The notes: generated by a model from the letters alone, not told the origin. A DNA stretch of 7,415 nucleotides from DATHVR01 sp035461175 (GCA_035461175.1 DATHVR010000064.1:1-7415), one strand, 5' to 3'. Numbered from the stretch's first letter, positions 1 through 7,360 are shown. Translations and numbers: made by a program.

Positions 1-27
1 GGAAATGGCGCCGCAGGCGCCCTTTCC
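1..27 (-). terminator. Terminator-like hairpin downstream of clpB
   Basis: Positions 1-12 and 16-27 form a near-perfect inverted repeat: GGAAA pairs with TTTCC and GGCGCC with GGCGCC, with a single mismatch (6 against 22) and a 3-nt loop. It lies 32 bp past the clpB stop codon, where a transcription terminator is expected. It has no clear U-tract in the clpB direction beyond the U-run within the stem, as is common in GC-rich actinobacteria. It could also serve a convergent gene lying left of the window. Confidence 0.6.
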
Positions 28-59
28 GACCCACAAAACGGAGCTTTGCCCGCTCGCCG

Positions 60-2627
<2,568 letters not shown>

Positions 2628-2653
2628 CCTTCTTTCAGCCTTGCGATAGAAAA

Positions 2654-2674
2654 CTTGAGTCCAACATTATCAAG
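2654..2674 (-). promoter_or_regulatory. HAIR-like HspR operator in the clpB promoter region
   Basis: The plus strand reads CTTGAGT, 7 nt, then TATCAAG. The known HspR-associated inverted repeat (HAIR) is CTTGAGT-N7-ACTCAAG, so the spacing is exact and 12 of 14 arm bases match (one half-site is perfect). In Streptomyces and Mycobacterium, HspR represses clpB and dnaK through HAIR. On the clpB strand the site contains a TANNNT-type -10 candidate (TAATGT, 2669-2664) and a possible -35 (TTGATA, 2673-2668), so a bound repressor would block either promoter. It lies 27 bp upstream of the clpB start. HspR control is inferred; no hspR gene is in the window. Confidence 0.75.
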
Positions 2675-2686
2675 TCCATGCGGCTG

Positions 2687-2698
2687 GGGAACATTCCC
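2687..2698. repeat. 12-bp inverted repeat upstream of the HAIR site
   Basis: GGGAACATTCCC is an inverted repeat with 5-bp arms (GGGAA/TTCCC) around a 2-bp centre, 12 bp upstream of the HAIR-like site and 10 bp past the stop of the upstream minus-strand gene. It could be an additional operator for clpB or chance; I recognise no regulator for it. Confidence 0.35.
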
Positions 2699-2708
2699 GA
2701 TTTCTGAC

Positions 2709-3089
2709 TCAGCGGATCAGCGACAGCCTCCGGTTGAGGGCATCCAGCACCGCTCGGGCCGTGGCCAGCACCACGTCGCCGCGCCGGATCAGAGCCGAGC
2801 CCACATAGGCGTCGGCGGTGCCGGCCTCGTTGACCTGAACCAGGGCGATGGTGATCTCGTCCAGCGTCGACGTCCCCACCGCGGCCAGTTCGAACTTTCC
2901 CGTCCCGATCACCGACTCGAGGGCGCGTAAAGTCGCCTCGCCCACCACCCGGGCCCGGGCGGTGGTATCGATCGCGCCCTCGGCCTGGCCTCGATGGCGA
3001 CTGCCGTCGGCGTCCAGCTCCACGGTCACCGTCACGACGTCGCCCAGATCGACGTCTACTGATCGCAGCACCGGTCGTTCGAAGTCCAC
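2709..3089 (-). CDS. Small conserved-looking protein of unknown function
   Basis: I do not recognise this gene. From the GTG at 3089 it encodes 126 residues with no signal peptide or membrane helix. The pattern alternates beta strands (DVVTVTVEL, EITIALVQV) with helices (an Ala/Arg-rich helix after AIDTTARARVVGEATLRAL and a C-terminal helix ATARAVLDALNRRLSLI). The layout, ending in an Ala/Leu helix with ALNR, vaguely recalls the regulatory domain of isopropylmalate synthase, but the similarity is too weak to name it. The frame stays open to an ATG at 3140, which would start only 14 bp from the divergent mscL start with no ribosome site. The GTG at 3089 has a TATCGT -10-like box 6 nt ahead, which fits leaderless initiation, so I prefer it. 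It precedes clpB on the same strand with an 81-bp gap carrying the HAIR site. Confidence 0.7.
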   Translation of the reverse strand: MDFERPVLRSVDVDLGDVVTVTVELDADGSRHRGQAEGAIDTTARARVVGEATLRALESVIGTGKFELAAVGTSTLDEITIALVQVNEAGTADAYVGSALIRRGDVVLATARAVLDALNRRLSLIR

Positions 3090-3154
3090 AAGACAACGAT
3101 AGCTTGCAGCCACCCGGTGGTACGTTGAGATCGACGGCATACAAAGGAGGATCC
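3090..3154. promoter_or_regulatory. Divergent promoter region with central palindrome
   Basis: This 65-bp gap separates the minus-strand small gene from mscL. It holds a TATCGT box on the minus strand (3101-3096), 6 nt from the GTG at 3089, and a TACGTT box on the plus strand (3121-3126), suited to mscL with a leader of about 20 nt. Between them lies the palindrome CCACC-C-GGTGG (3110-3120). Neither side has a good -35 hexamer. The two promoters, if real, would overlap face to face, so occupancy could be mutually exclusive. Confidence 0.4.
3143..3150 (+). promoter_or_regulatory. Ribosome binding site that sets the mscL start
   Basis: AAAGGAGG is a near-complete Shine-Dalgarno sequence 4 nt before the GTG at 3155. 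It selects this start over the in-frame upstream TTG at 3104, which would add 17 residues absent from the MscL family. Confidence 0.8.
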
Positions 3155-3511
3155 GTGATCCACGAGTTCAAGGAATTCATCGCCAAGGGCAACATCGTCC
3201 AACTGGCGGTGGCCTTCGTGATGGGTCTCACCTTCGCTAGCGTGGTGACTACCTTCACCGAACGGATCATCAATCCGCTGATCACGCTGGTCCTCCCCGG
3301 TATCGACAATCTCGACGCTATCGGGACCTTTGCCGACAATGGATCGATCGGCGCTTTCATCGGCGCCCTGATCTACTTCGTGATCGTCGCCTTCGTGTTG
3401 TTCCTGATCGTGAAGGCCTACAACCGTTGGGAGAAGAAGGAGGACGTACCGGAGGCACCGGCCGAGGGGATCGTTCTCCTCACCGAGATCCGCGACAGCC
3501 TGCGCCGCTGA
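3155..3511 (+). CDS. mscL: Large-conductance mechanosensitive channel MscL
   Basis: MscL is an inner-membrane homopentamer that opens under membrane tension to release solutes during hypo-osmotic shock. The protein has 118 residues (family usually 120-150). It shows the amphipathic N-terminal helix (HEFKEFIAKGN, 3-13), TM1 (about 14-42) starting NIVQLAV, a short extracellular loop (PGIDNLDAIGTFADNGS), TM2 (about 62-85, IYFVIVAFVLFLIVKAYN) and the conserved C-terminal helix LLTEIRDSLRR. The start is the GTG with a strong ribosome site. In TM1, by E. coli numbering, D18 is Q, G22 is A and G30 is A, while G26 is kept; position 22 lies at the pore constriction, so gating tension may differ. The gene appears monocistronic: a hairpin terminator follows 20 bp past the stop. 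Confidence 0.95.
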   Translation: MIHEFKEFIAKGNIVQLAVAFVMGLTFASVVTTFTERIINPLITLVLPGIDNLDAIGTFADNGSIGAFIGALIYFVIVAFVLFLIVKAYNRWEKKEDVPEAPAEGIVLLTEIRDSLRR

Positions 3512-3531
3512 AGTCCCGCCCCCACGAACCC

Positions 3532-3559
3532 GAAACGGCGCCCACCCGGGCGCCGTTTC
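3532..3559 (+). terminator. Strong hairpin terminator after mscL
   Basis: A perfect 12-bp stem (GAAACGGCGCCC at 3532-3543 pairing with GGGCGCCGTTTC at 3548-3559) encloses a 4-nt loop. It lies 20 bp past the mscL stop and 36 bp before the next start. There is no U-tract after the stem, so it resembles the I-shaped terminators common in actinobacteria. Confidence 0.8.
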
Positions 3560-3582
3560 CGCGTCGCGATCGCCCCGGCCCG

Positions 3583-3588
3583 TAAGGT
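3583..3588 (+). promoter_or_regulatory. Candidate leaderless -10 box for the DUF3151 gene
   Basis: TAAGGT matches the actinobacterial TANNNT -10 motif and ends 7 nt before the ATG at 3596, which would put the transcript start at or next to the start codon. No convincing ribosome site or -35 box is present. The same TAAGGT in a CGTAAGGTC context recurs at 6200-6205. Confidence 0.45.
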
Positions 3589-3595
3589 CACGGCC

Positions 3596-4012
3596 ATGAG
3601 CGACGTCAGTTTCACCCCCTCCGGACCTCCCGAGACCGTGCTCCCGGACCCCGCCCCCTCCCTCATCTCGGCGCTGGACGCCTCCGGATCGAGGGCCGAT
3701 ATCGCCGCCGCCGTTGCCGCCCATCCGGCCGACCCGCTGGGTTGGGCGACGCTGGGCGATGCCGCCGCCGCCGAAGGCGACCATCCGGTGGCCGTTTACG
3801 CCTATTACCGGGTCGGCTATCACCGGGGCCTCGACCTGTTGCGCAAGAACGGGTGGAAGGGCTCGGGGTACGTCCGCTCCGGGCCTCCCTCCAACCATGG
3901 CTTCCTGCGCTGCCTGGCCGGGTTGGCCGAGGCGGCCGCCGCCATCGGGGAGTCGGACGAAGCCGAGCGCTGCCGCCAGTTCCTCCATCAACTCGACCCG
4001 AAAACCGATTGA
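3596..4012 (+). CDS. DUF3151 family protein
   Basis: The 138-residue product matches what I remember of the actinobacterial DUF3151 family, whose function is unknown. The signature is the conserved block AYYRVGYHRGLDLLRKNGWK (69-88) followed by NHGFLRCLAGLAEAA (100-114) and IGESDEAERC (117-126). The N-terminus (PPETVLPDPAPS, 11-22) and the Ala-rich helices around 33-60 also fit; the helical pairs recall TPR-like repeats. It is soluble, with no signal or membrane segment. It sits alone between the mscL terminator and the promoter of the padR cluster, with the stop codon inside that promoter's -35 box. The ATG at 3596 lacks a good ribosome site but has a -10-like box 7 nt upstream, consistent with a leaderless message. 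Confidence 0.88.
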   Translation: MSDVSFTPSGPPETVLPDPAPSLISALDASGSRADIAAAVAAHPADPLGWATLGDAAAAEGDHPVAVYAYYRVGYHRGLDLLRKNGWKGSGYVRSGPPSNHGFLRCLAGLAEAAAAIGESDEAERCRQFLHQLDPKTD

Positions 4013-4036
4013 CTATCCAACCTCACCCACTATCCT
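4009..4036 (+). promoter_or_regulatory. Promoter of the padR-nfeD-SPFH cluster
   Basis: TTGACT (4009-4014) and TATCCT (4031-4036) are separated by 16 bp, the best -35/-10 pair in the window. The -35 hexamer overlaps the TGA stop of the DUF3151 gene (4010-4012). The -10 box ends 7 nt before the ATG at 4044, so the transcript probably starts at or beside the start codon and PadR is translated from a leaderless message. Confidence 0.65.
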
Positions 4037-4043
4037 TTTATGC

Positions 4044-4394
4044 ATGGTACCTGGCACAGCACGGCATGACCGGGGTTCCCAACTCCTCAAAGGGGTCCTC
4101 GACATGTGTCTACTGTCCTTGATCAGAGAGGAGCCGTCCTACGGCTACGAGATGGTGAGGAAACTTCAGAATCGCGGCCTGAATCTGGTCAGTGAGGGTT
4201 CGATCTATCCCCTCCTCTCCCGCCTTGAGAAGAGCGGCCTCGTCGACGGCTTCCTGGTGCAGTCGAGTGAGGGACCGGCCCGCAAGTACTACCGGATCAC
4301 GGCCGCCGGCACCACCCACCTCGGAGAGTGGACCGACGAGTGGCGCGCCTTCCGCAATGGGGTCGACGACGTGTTGGGGAGGGACGATGACTGA
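4044..4394 (+). CDS. PadR family transcriptional regulator
   Basis: The 116-residue protein is a typical short (subfamily-2 type) PadR repressor with a winged helix-turn-helix and a C-terminal dimer helix. Hallmarks are QLLKGVLDMCLLSLI (13-27), SYGYEMVRKL (32-41), the recognition-helix region GSIYPLLSRLEKSGLV (52-67) and the wing GPARKYYRIT (77-86). The ATG at 4044 keeps the whole conserved first helix; the next ATG at 4104 would cut it. Its stop overlaps the next gene by 8 bp, so they are translationally coupled. PadR proteins usually repress their own operon and respond to a ligand or membrane state, so the likely targets are this promoter and the membrane genes downstream. I could not find a convincing operator palindrome. 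The ligand is unknown. Confidence 0.92.
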   Translation: MVPGTARHDRGSQLLKGVLDMCLLSLIREEPSYGYEMVRKLQNRGLNLVSEGSIYPLLSRLEKSGLVDGFLVQSSEGPARKYYRITAAGTTHLGEWTDEWRAFRNGVDDVLGRDDD

Positions 4395-5184
4395 TCTCGC
4401 CGTGGAACGGCTCGTCGAGGACTGCGTCCGCTACTGGAGCGAGACCAGGGTTCCCCGCAAAGAGGTCGAGGAGATGCGCCTCGAACTGAGCCAGCATCTG
4501 GCCGCAGCCGTAGCCGATGGTCGCGAGCCGGCCACGGTGGTGGGACCGAGTGTGGCCGATTTCGCCGCGGCCTGGGCGGATGCCCGCCGGCCTCCGGCGA
4601 GGTCCAACCCGAGTTGGGAAGACGTGATGAGCGGCAGGACCGAGCTGGATCGGAGACGCCGCCGGGAACTATTGGCGTTCGGCGCCGGAATCGTGGCCAT
4701 CGTGGCCGCCTTCGCGGTCGTCGGGAAAGGAGCAGACAACGTGGAAGAGGAAATCTGGCGCTGGCTCTGGACGGGCCTGGCAGTGGTGATGGCGATCGGA
4801 GAGATCTTCACGGCAGGCTTCTTCCTGCTTCCCTTCGCCATCGGAGCGACGGCCGCGGCGGTTCTCGCCTGGGTGGGAGCGGCGGTGCTGGCCCAGTGGC
4901 TCGTATTCTTCGGCGTGTCGATCGTGGCTCTCGCCTATCTGCGACGCTACATCGACCGTCAGGACGAGGGCGATCAGCCCCGGGTGGGCGCCAACCGCTG
5001 GGTCGGCTCCCAGGGCATCGTCCTCGAAGAGATCGACCCCGACACCGCCAGCGGAATGGTCCGGGTCGAGAACGAGGAGTGGCGGGCCACCTCCACTCAC
5101 GGGGGGAGCATTCCCGCCGGAGCCCGCATCGCCGTGCGCGATGTGCGCGGCGCCCGGCTGGTGGTCGAACAGGTAGAGCAATAA
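4387..5184 (+). CDS. HAAS-like domain fused in frame to NfeD membrane protein
   Basis: This continuous 265-residue frame starts with an ATG inside the end of padR. Residues 1-70 (VERLVEDCVRYW, VEEMRLELSQHL, then a G and FAAAW) resemble the HAAS/DUF1700-type helical domain, which is typically encoded next to PadR and is thought to signal to it. A basic stretch (RRRRR, 89-93) and a membrane helix (about 94-113) follow. From residue 119 the protein is NfeD-like: three membrane helices (about 126-187, with GEIFTAGFFLLPFAIGA) and a C-terminal soluble OB-fold (about 200-263, GSQGIVLEEI, GMVRV, EWRA, GARIAVRDV). NfeD proteins partner with SPFH proteins, and the next gene is one. In my experience the two parts are usually separate genes; here no stop lies between them, but an internal ribosome site and GTG mark the junction. 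Separate products, a true fusion, or both are possible. Confidence 0.8.
   Translation: MTDLAVERLVEDCVRYWSETRVPRKEVEEMRLELSQHLAAAVADGREPATVVGPSVADFAAAWADARRPPARSNPSWEDVMSGRTELDRRRRRELLAFGAGIVAIVAAFAVVGKGADNVEEEIWRWLWTGLAVVMAIGEIFTAGFFLLPFAIGATAAAVLAWVGAAVLAQWLVFFGVSIVALAYLRRYIDRQDEGDQPRVGANRWVGSQGIVLEEIDPDTASGMVRVENEEWRATSTHGGSIPAGARIAVRDVRGARLVVEQVEQ
4726..4732 (+). promoter_or_regulatory. Internal ribosome binding site before the NfeD part
   Basis: AAAGGAG lies 8 nt before an in-frame GTG at 4741, an ideal Shine-Dalgarno spacing and one of the best ribosome sites in the window. It falls between the HAAS-like membrane helix and the first NfeD helix, exactly where a stand-alone NfeD would begin. 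Confidence 0.6.
4741..5184 (+). CDS. Alternative stand-alone NfeD product (internal start)
   Basis: If translation starts at the GTG behind the internal ribosome site, the product is 147 residues, the usual size of a short NfeD protein. It would begin with an acidic residue run and WRWLW, then three membrane helices and the OB-fold domain. It shares its frame and stop codon with the longer HAAS-NfeD reading frame, so it is an alternative or additional product and not an independent locus. NfeD proteins sit in the cytoplasmic membrane and work with SPFH proteins; the SPFH gene starts 17 nt after this stop. Confidence 0.5.
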   Translation: MEEEIWRWLWTGLAVVMAIGEIFTAGFFLLPFAIGATAAAVLAWVGAAVLAQWLVFFGVSIVALAYLRRYIDRQDEGDQPRVGANRWVGSQGIVLEEIDPDTASGMVRVENEEWRATSTHGGSIPAGARIAVRDVRGARLVVEQVEQ

Positions 5185-5201
5185 CGGAAAGGACAAGATA
5201 G

Positions 5202-6137
5202 ATGAGTCCACTGATAATCCTCTTCGGGGTCCTGGCCGCCGCGATCATCCTGGTCGCCGCCGCCGGATTCCGGGTGGTGCGCCCCTTCGAAAAGGGCCTG
5301 ATCGAGTTCCTCGGTCGGTACGAGAAGACCGTCGACTCCGGCCTGCGCTGGGTGATGCCGTTCGTCAAACGGATCATCAAGGTCGACATGCGTGAGCAGG
5401 TGGTCGACGTCCAGCCCCAGGAGGTCATCACCAAGGACAACGTTGCCGTGACCGTGGATGCCGTCATCTACTACGAGGCCACCGATCCGGTCAAGCTCAA
5501 GTACAACGTCGGCCAGTTCATCCTCGCCGTCACCAAGCTGGCCCAGACCAACCTGCGTAACGTCGTCGGCGACCTCGATCTCGACGCCGCCCTCACCTCG
5601 CGCGAGGTGATCAACGCCAAGCTGCGGCAGATCCTCGACGACGCCACCGACAAGTGGGGCGTGCGGGTGGTCCGGGTCGAGATCCAGCGGATCGAGCCGC
5701 CCGGCGACGTCACCGACGCCATGCACCGCCAGATGAAGGCCGAACGTGACCGGCGTGCTCTGGTCACCGAGGCCGAGGGCGCCAAGCGGGCCGCCATCCT
5801 CCGTGCCGAGGGAATCAAGGAGTCCCAGGTGCTGGAGGCCGAGGGTCAGGCCGAAGCCATCAAGCGGGTCGCCGACGCCGAGCGCTACCAGAAAGAGACG
5901 GTGGCCGAGGGTGAAGGCCGCGCCATCGAGCGGGTCTTCTCCGCCATCCACCAGGGCGACCCGACCCCGGACCTAGTGGCGATCCGCTACCTGGAGGCCC
6001 TCCAGGGGATAGCCGACGGCCAGGCCACCAAGATCTTCCTGCCCCTCGACACTTCCGGGGTCCTGGGAAGCGTCGCCGCCATCGGCGAGATGTTCAAAGA
6101 GGGCGTCGGCGAACAGCCCCGCCCCCCGATGACCTGA
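5202..6137 (+). CDS. SPFH/Band 7 (stomatin, QmcA-type) membrane protein
   Basis: The 311-residue protein has one N-terminal membrane anchor (about 3-24), then a complete SPFH/band-7 domain (about 25-180) with RPFEKGLIEFLGRY, GLRWVMPF, a REQVVDVQPQEVITKDNV block, AVIYYEATDP and GVRVVRVEIQRIEPP. A charged coiled coil follows (about 175-240, TEAEGAKRAAILRAEG and EAEGQAEAIKRVADAE repeats), and then a soluble tail with LPLDTSG. SPFH proteins form large membrane-bound cages or microdomains that scaffold proteases and other membrane proteins. In the QmcA/stomatin branch the gene typically lies next to nfeD, as here. The ATG follows GGAAAGGA with 8 nt spacing and lies 17 nt past the nfeD stop, so it is co-transcribed. 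No membrane protease gene is in the window. The long hairpin 11 nt past the stop probably ends the operon. Confidence 0.93.
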   Translation: MSPLIILFGVLAAAIILVAAAGFRVVRPFEKGLIEFLGRYEKTVDSGLRWVMPFVKRIIKVDMREQVVDVQPQEVITKDNVAVTVDAVIYYEATDPVKLKYNVGQFILAVTKLAQTNLRNVVGDLDLDAALTSREVINAKLRQILDDATDKWGVRVVRVEIQRIEPPGDVTDAMHRQMKAERDRRALVTEAEGAKRAAILRAEGIKESQVLEAEGQAEAIKRVADAERYQKETVAEGEGRAIERVFSAIHQGDPTPDLVAIRYLEALQGIADGQATKIFLPLDTSGVLGSVAAIGEMFKEGVGEQPRPPMT

Positions 6138-6148
6138 CCCAAACCCCG

Positions 6149-6196
6149 TTTTCGCGCATGAATTGCGCGCCATGACGCGCAATTCATGCGCGAAAA
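6149..6196. repeat. Long perfect palindromic hairpin, repeat copy 1
   Basis: Arms of 21 bp (6149-6169 and 6176-6196) are perfectly complementary around a 6-nt loop CCATGA. The arms run TTTTCGCG, CATGAATT, GCGCG inward. It lies 11 nt after the SPFH stop. It could act as a terminator in either direction (T/A ends of the stem) or as a REP-like dispersed element: a partial, related copy lies at 7263-7294, also just past a stop codon. Confidence 0.85.
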
Positions 6197-6199
6197 GCG

Positions 6200-6205
6200 T
6201 AAGGT
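6200..6205 (+). promoter_or_regulatory. Candidate -10 box for the GNAT gene
   Basis: TAAGGT (TANNNT type) immediately follows the hairpin and sits in the same CGTAAGGTC context as the box at 3583. It would give a leader of roughly 105 nt for the acetyltransferase. No -35 box is visible. The rest of the 179-bp gap (6138-6316) shows nothing else I can support. Confidence 0.3.
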
Positions 6206-6316
6206 CGGTCCCGACTATGCAAGGACGTGAAGACCGGATGACCCCGTCCCTTGCGGCCTCCGTCTTACCTATCTGACCTCATCCCGGCGGAGCTGCTCTC
6301 ATTCATAGGAGATGCG

Positions 6317-7249
6317 ATGCTTCGCGTTCGCACTGTTCATGACGCCGCCGACTTCGTCGGTGAGTCCGGCCTCGCCCCCGACCTGATCCAGGACCTCTGG
6401 GACTCCGGAGACAGCCGCCCCGATTGGTGTTTCGTGGCCGAAGCTGACAACCAGAGGGTGGGCCGGCTGGGCCTCCAGGTCTCGCCCACCACCAGCGACC
6501 CGGCCTGGCTGGGGACGCTGCCCTCCCATGAGGCGTCCGTGTATGGCCTGCCGCTGCCCGTTGCTCCCGAGGTCGGGCGGCACCTGTTCGCCCATGCCGC
6601 CGCCGAGGTCGGAGAACGGCTTCCCCCCACACTGGAACTGCGGCTCAACACCGCCTACCGGGACGATGCCCGTGGTCTGGCCACCATCGCCGAAGGGTGG
6701 GGCTTCACCCTGTTCCAGGAGAAGCAGGGCTTCGAGTGGAAGGACGACGGAAGGGAGATCGACGTCCCCGGCCGCCTCGAGTTTCGTTCTGTGGACGAAA
6801 CCGGCATCGAGACCTACCGGTCGGTGATGGCGCGGTGCGGGGCGGGAACCCTCGACCGCAACGACCGCTACTACTGGGACGGGTGCGGCCCGGAGAACTG
6901 GGGGCGGCAGATGAGCGAGTACCTCGACCCCGAAGACGCTTCCCTGTGGCTCCTCGGCTACGCGGGAGCAGACGCCGTCGGATATGTGGCGGTGGTCCGC
7001 GACGAGGAACTGGTGGCGACGATCGCCCACATCGGAGTCGTTCCCGAGCATCGCGGCAACGGCTACGTCGGCGACTTGCTGGCAGCCGCCACCGAAGTCG
7101 CCCGCCGGGCCGGCCTGGCCCGGATGCTGTCGGACGTCGACGTGCTCAACCTTCCGATGGCCGCGGCGATGCGCCGGGCCGGCCACCATGACCATCCGGA
7201 CTGGCATGTCTGGGCCTACCGAGCCAGCTGGCCCGAGGCTTTCACCTAA
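6317..7249 (+). CDS. Two-domain GNAT family N-acetyltransferase
   Basis: The 310-residue product has two GNAT-type halves. The C-terminal half (about 155-305) carries the acetyl-CoA pyrophosphate-binding motif A, IGVVPEHRGNGYVGDLL, with the loop residues H245-R-G-N-G-Y250, and later an AMRRAGH segment typical of the motif B end. The N-terminal half (about 1-150, VGRLGLQVS, then LELRLNTAY and GWGFTLFQEKQGFEW) looks like a degenerate GNAT fold without a clear R/QxxGxG/A loop. This layout recalls mycothiol synthase and related tandem acetyltransferases, but the identity is not close enough to call; the substrate is unknown. I chose the ATG at 6317 because AGGAG lies 5 nt before it; the frame also extends to a TTG at 6251 with no ribosome site. 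It is flanked by the two palindromic repeats and seems to be a single-gene unit. Confidence 0.85.
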   Translation: MLRVRTVHDAADFVGESGLAPDLIQDLWDSGDSRPDWCFVAEADNQRVGRLGLQVSPTTSDPAWLGTLPSHEASVYGLPLPVAPEVGRHLFAHAAAEVGERLPPTLELRLNTAYRDDARGLATIAEGWGFTLFQEKQGFEWKDDGREIDVPGRLEFRSVDETGIETYRSVMARCGAGTLDRNDRYYWDGCGPENWGRQMSEYLDPEDASLWLLGYAGADAVGYVAVVRDEELVATIAHIGVVPEHRGNGYVGDLLAAATEVARRAGLARMLSDVDVLNLPMAAAMRRAGHHDHPDWHVWAYRASWPEAFT

Positions 7250-7262
7250 GCGCCCCTCCGCC

Positions 7263-7294
7263 TTTTCGCGACAGAATTGCGCGCCATGGCGCGC
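7263..7294. repeat. Palindromic repeat copy 2, apparently truncated
   Basis: This segment matches 6149-6180 at 28 of 32 positions (TTTTCGCG, three differing bases, GAATTGCGCGCCATG, one differing base, CGCGC). The second arm seen in copy 1 (AATTCATG then CGCGAAAA) is missing, and unrelated sequence starts at 7295. What is left still holds the 16-bp palindrome GCGCGCCATGGCGCGC (7279-7294). It lies 13 nt after the GNAT stop. Confidence 0.7.
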
Positions 7295-7299
7295 TGTGG

Positions 7300-7343
7300 T
7301 GTGGCGGGACATCGCTGACAGTTGTGTCGGGTGATCGCTGACA
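7300..7343 (+). repeat. Two tandem 21-bp repeats at the IS end
   Basis: 7300-7320 and 7323-7343 agree at 18 of 21 positions and share ATCGCTGACA exactly, with a 23-bp period. A third, more degenerate unit (TCGGGG to TGACA, 7344-7361) overlaps the ribosome site and first base of the following frame. Such subterminal repeats are plausible transposase-binding sites that would also let the transposase repress its own translation or transcription. Confidence 0.65.
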
Positions 7344-7360
7344 TCGGGGAGGTTAGTGAC

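Noticed and set aside
2660..2700. A SigH/SigR-type promoter (GGAAT-N18/19-GTT) for clpB
   Set aside because: GGAAT is present on the clpB strand, but no GTT occurs at 18-19 nt; the first GTT of interest is 27 nt away.
3090..3140. Extension of the unknown minus-strand gene to the ATG at 3140
   Set aside because: It would leave 14 bp to the mscL start and place the mscL ribosome site and promoter inside the gene; no ribosome site precedes this ATG. It remains possible.
2635..3360. Minus-strand open frame covering the mscL start and the unknown gene
   Set aside because: It runs antisense to mscL and out of frame with the better-supported minus-strand gene.
6149..6196. CRISPR repeat or phage attachment site
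   Set aside because: Only one complete copy exists here, there is no spacer pattern, and there are no integrase or cas genes; the shape is a simple hairpin.
6217..6276. A 19-residue open frame (MQGREDRMTPSLAASVLPI) upstream of the GNAT gene
   Set aside because: There is no convincing ribosome site and no sign of an attenuator; open frames this short are common by chance.
6251..6316. TTG start at 6251 for the GNAT gene
   Set aside because: No ribosome site precedes it, whereas the ATG at 6317 has AGGAG with 5-nt spacing.
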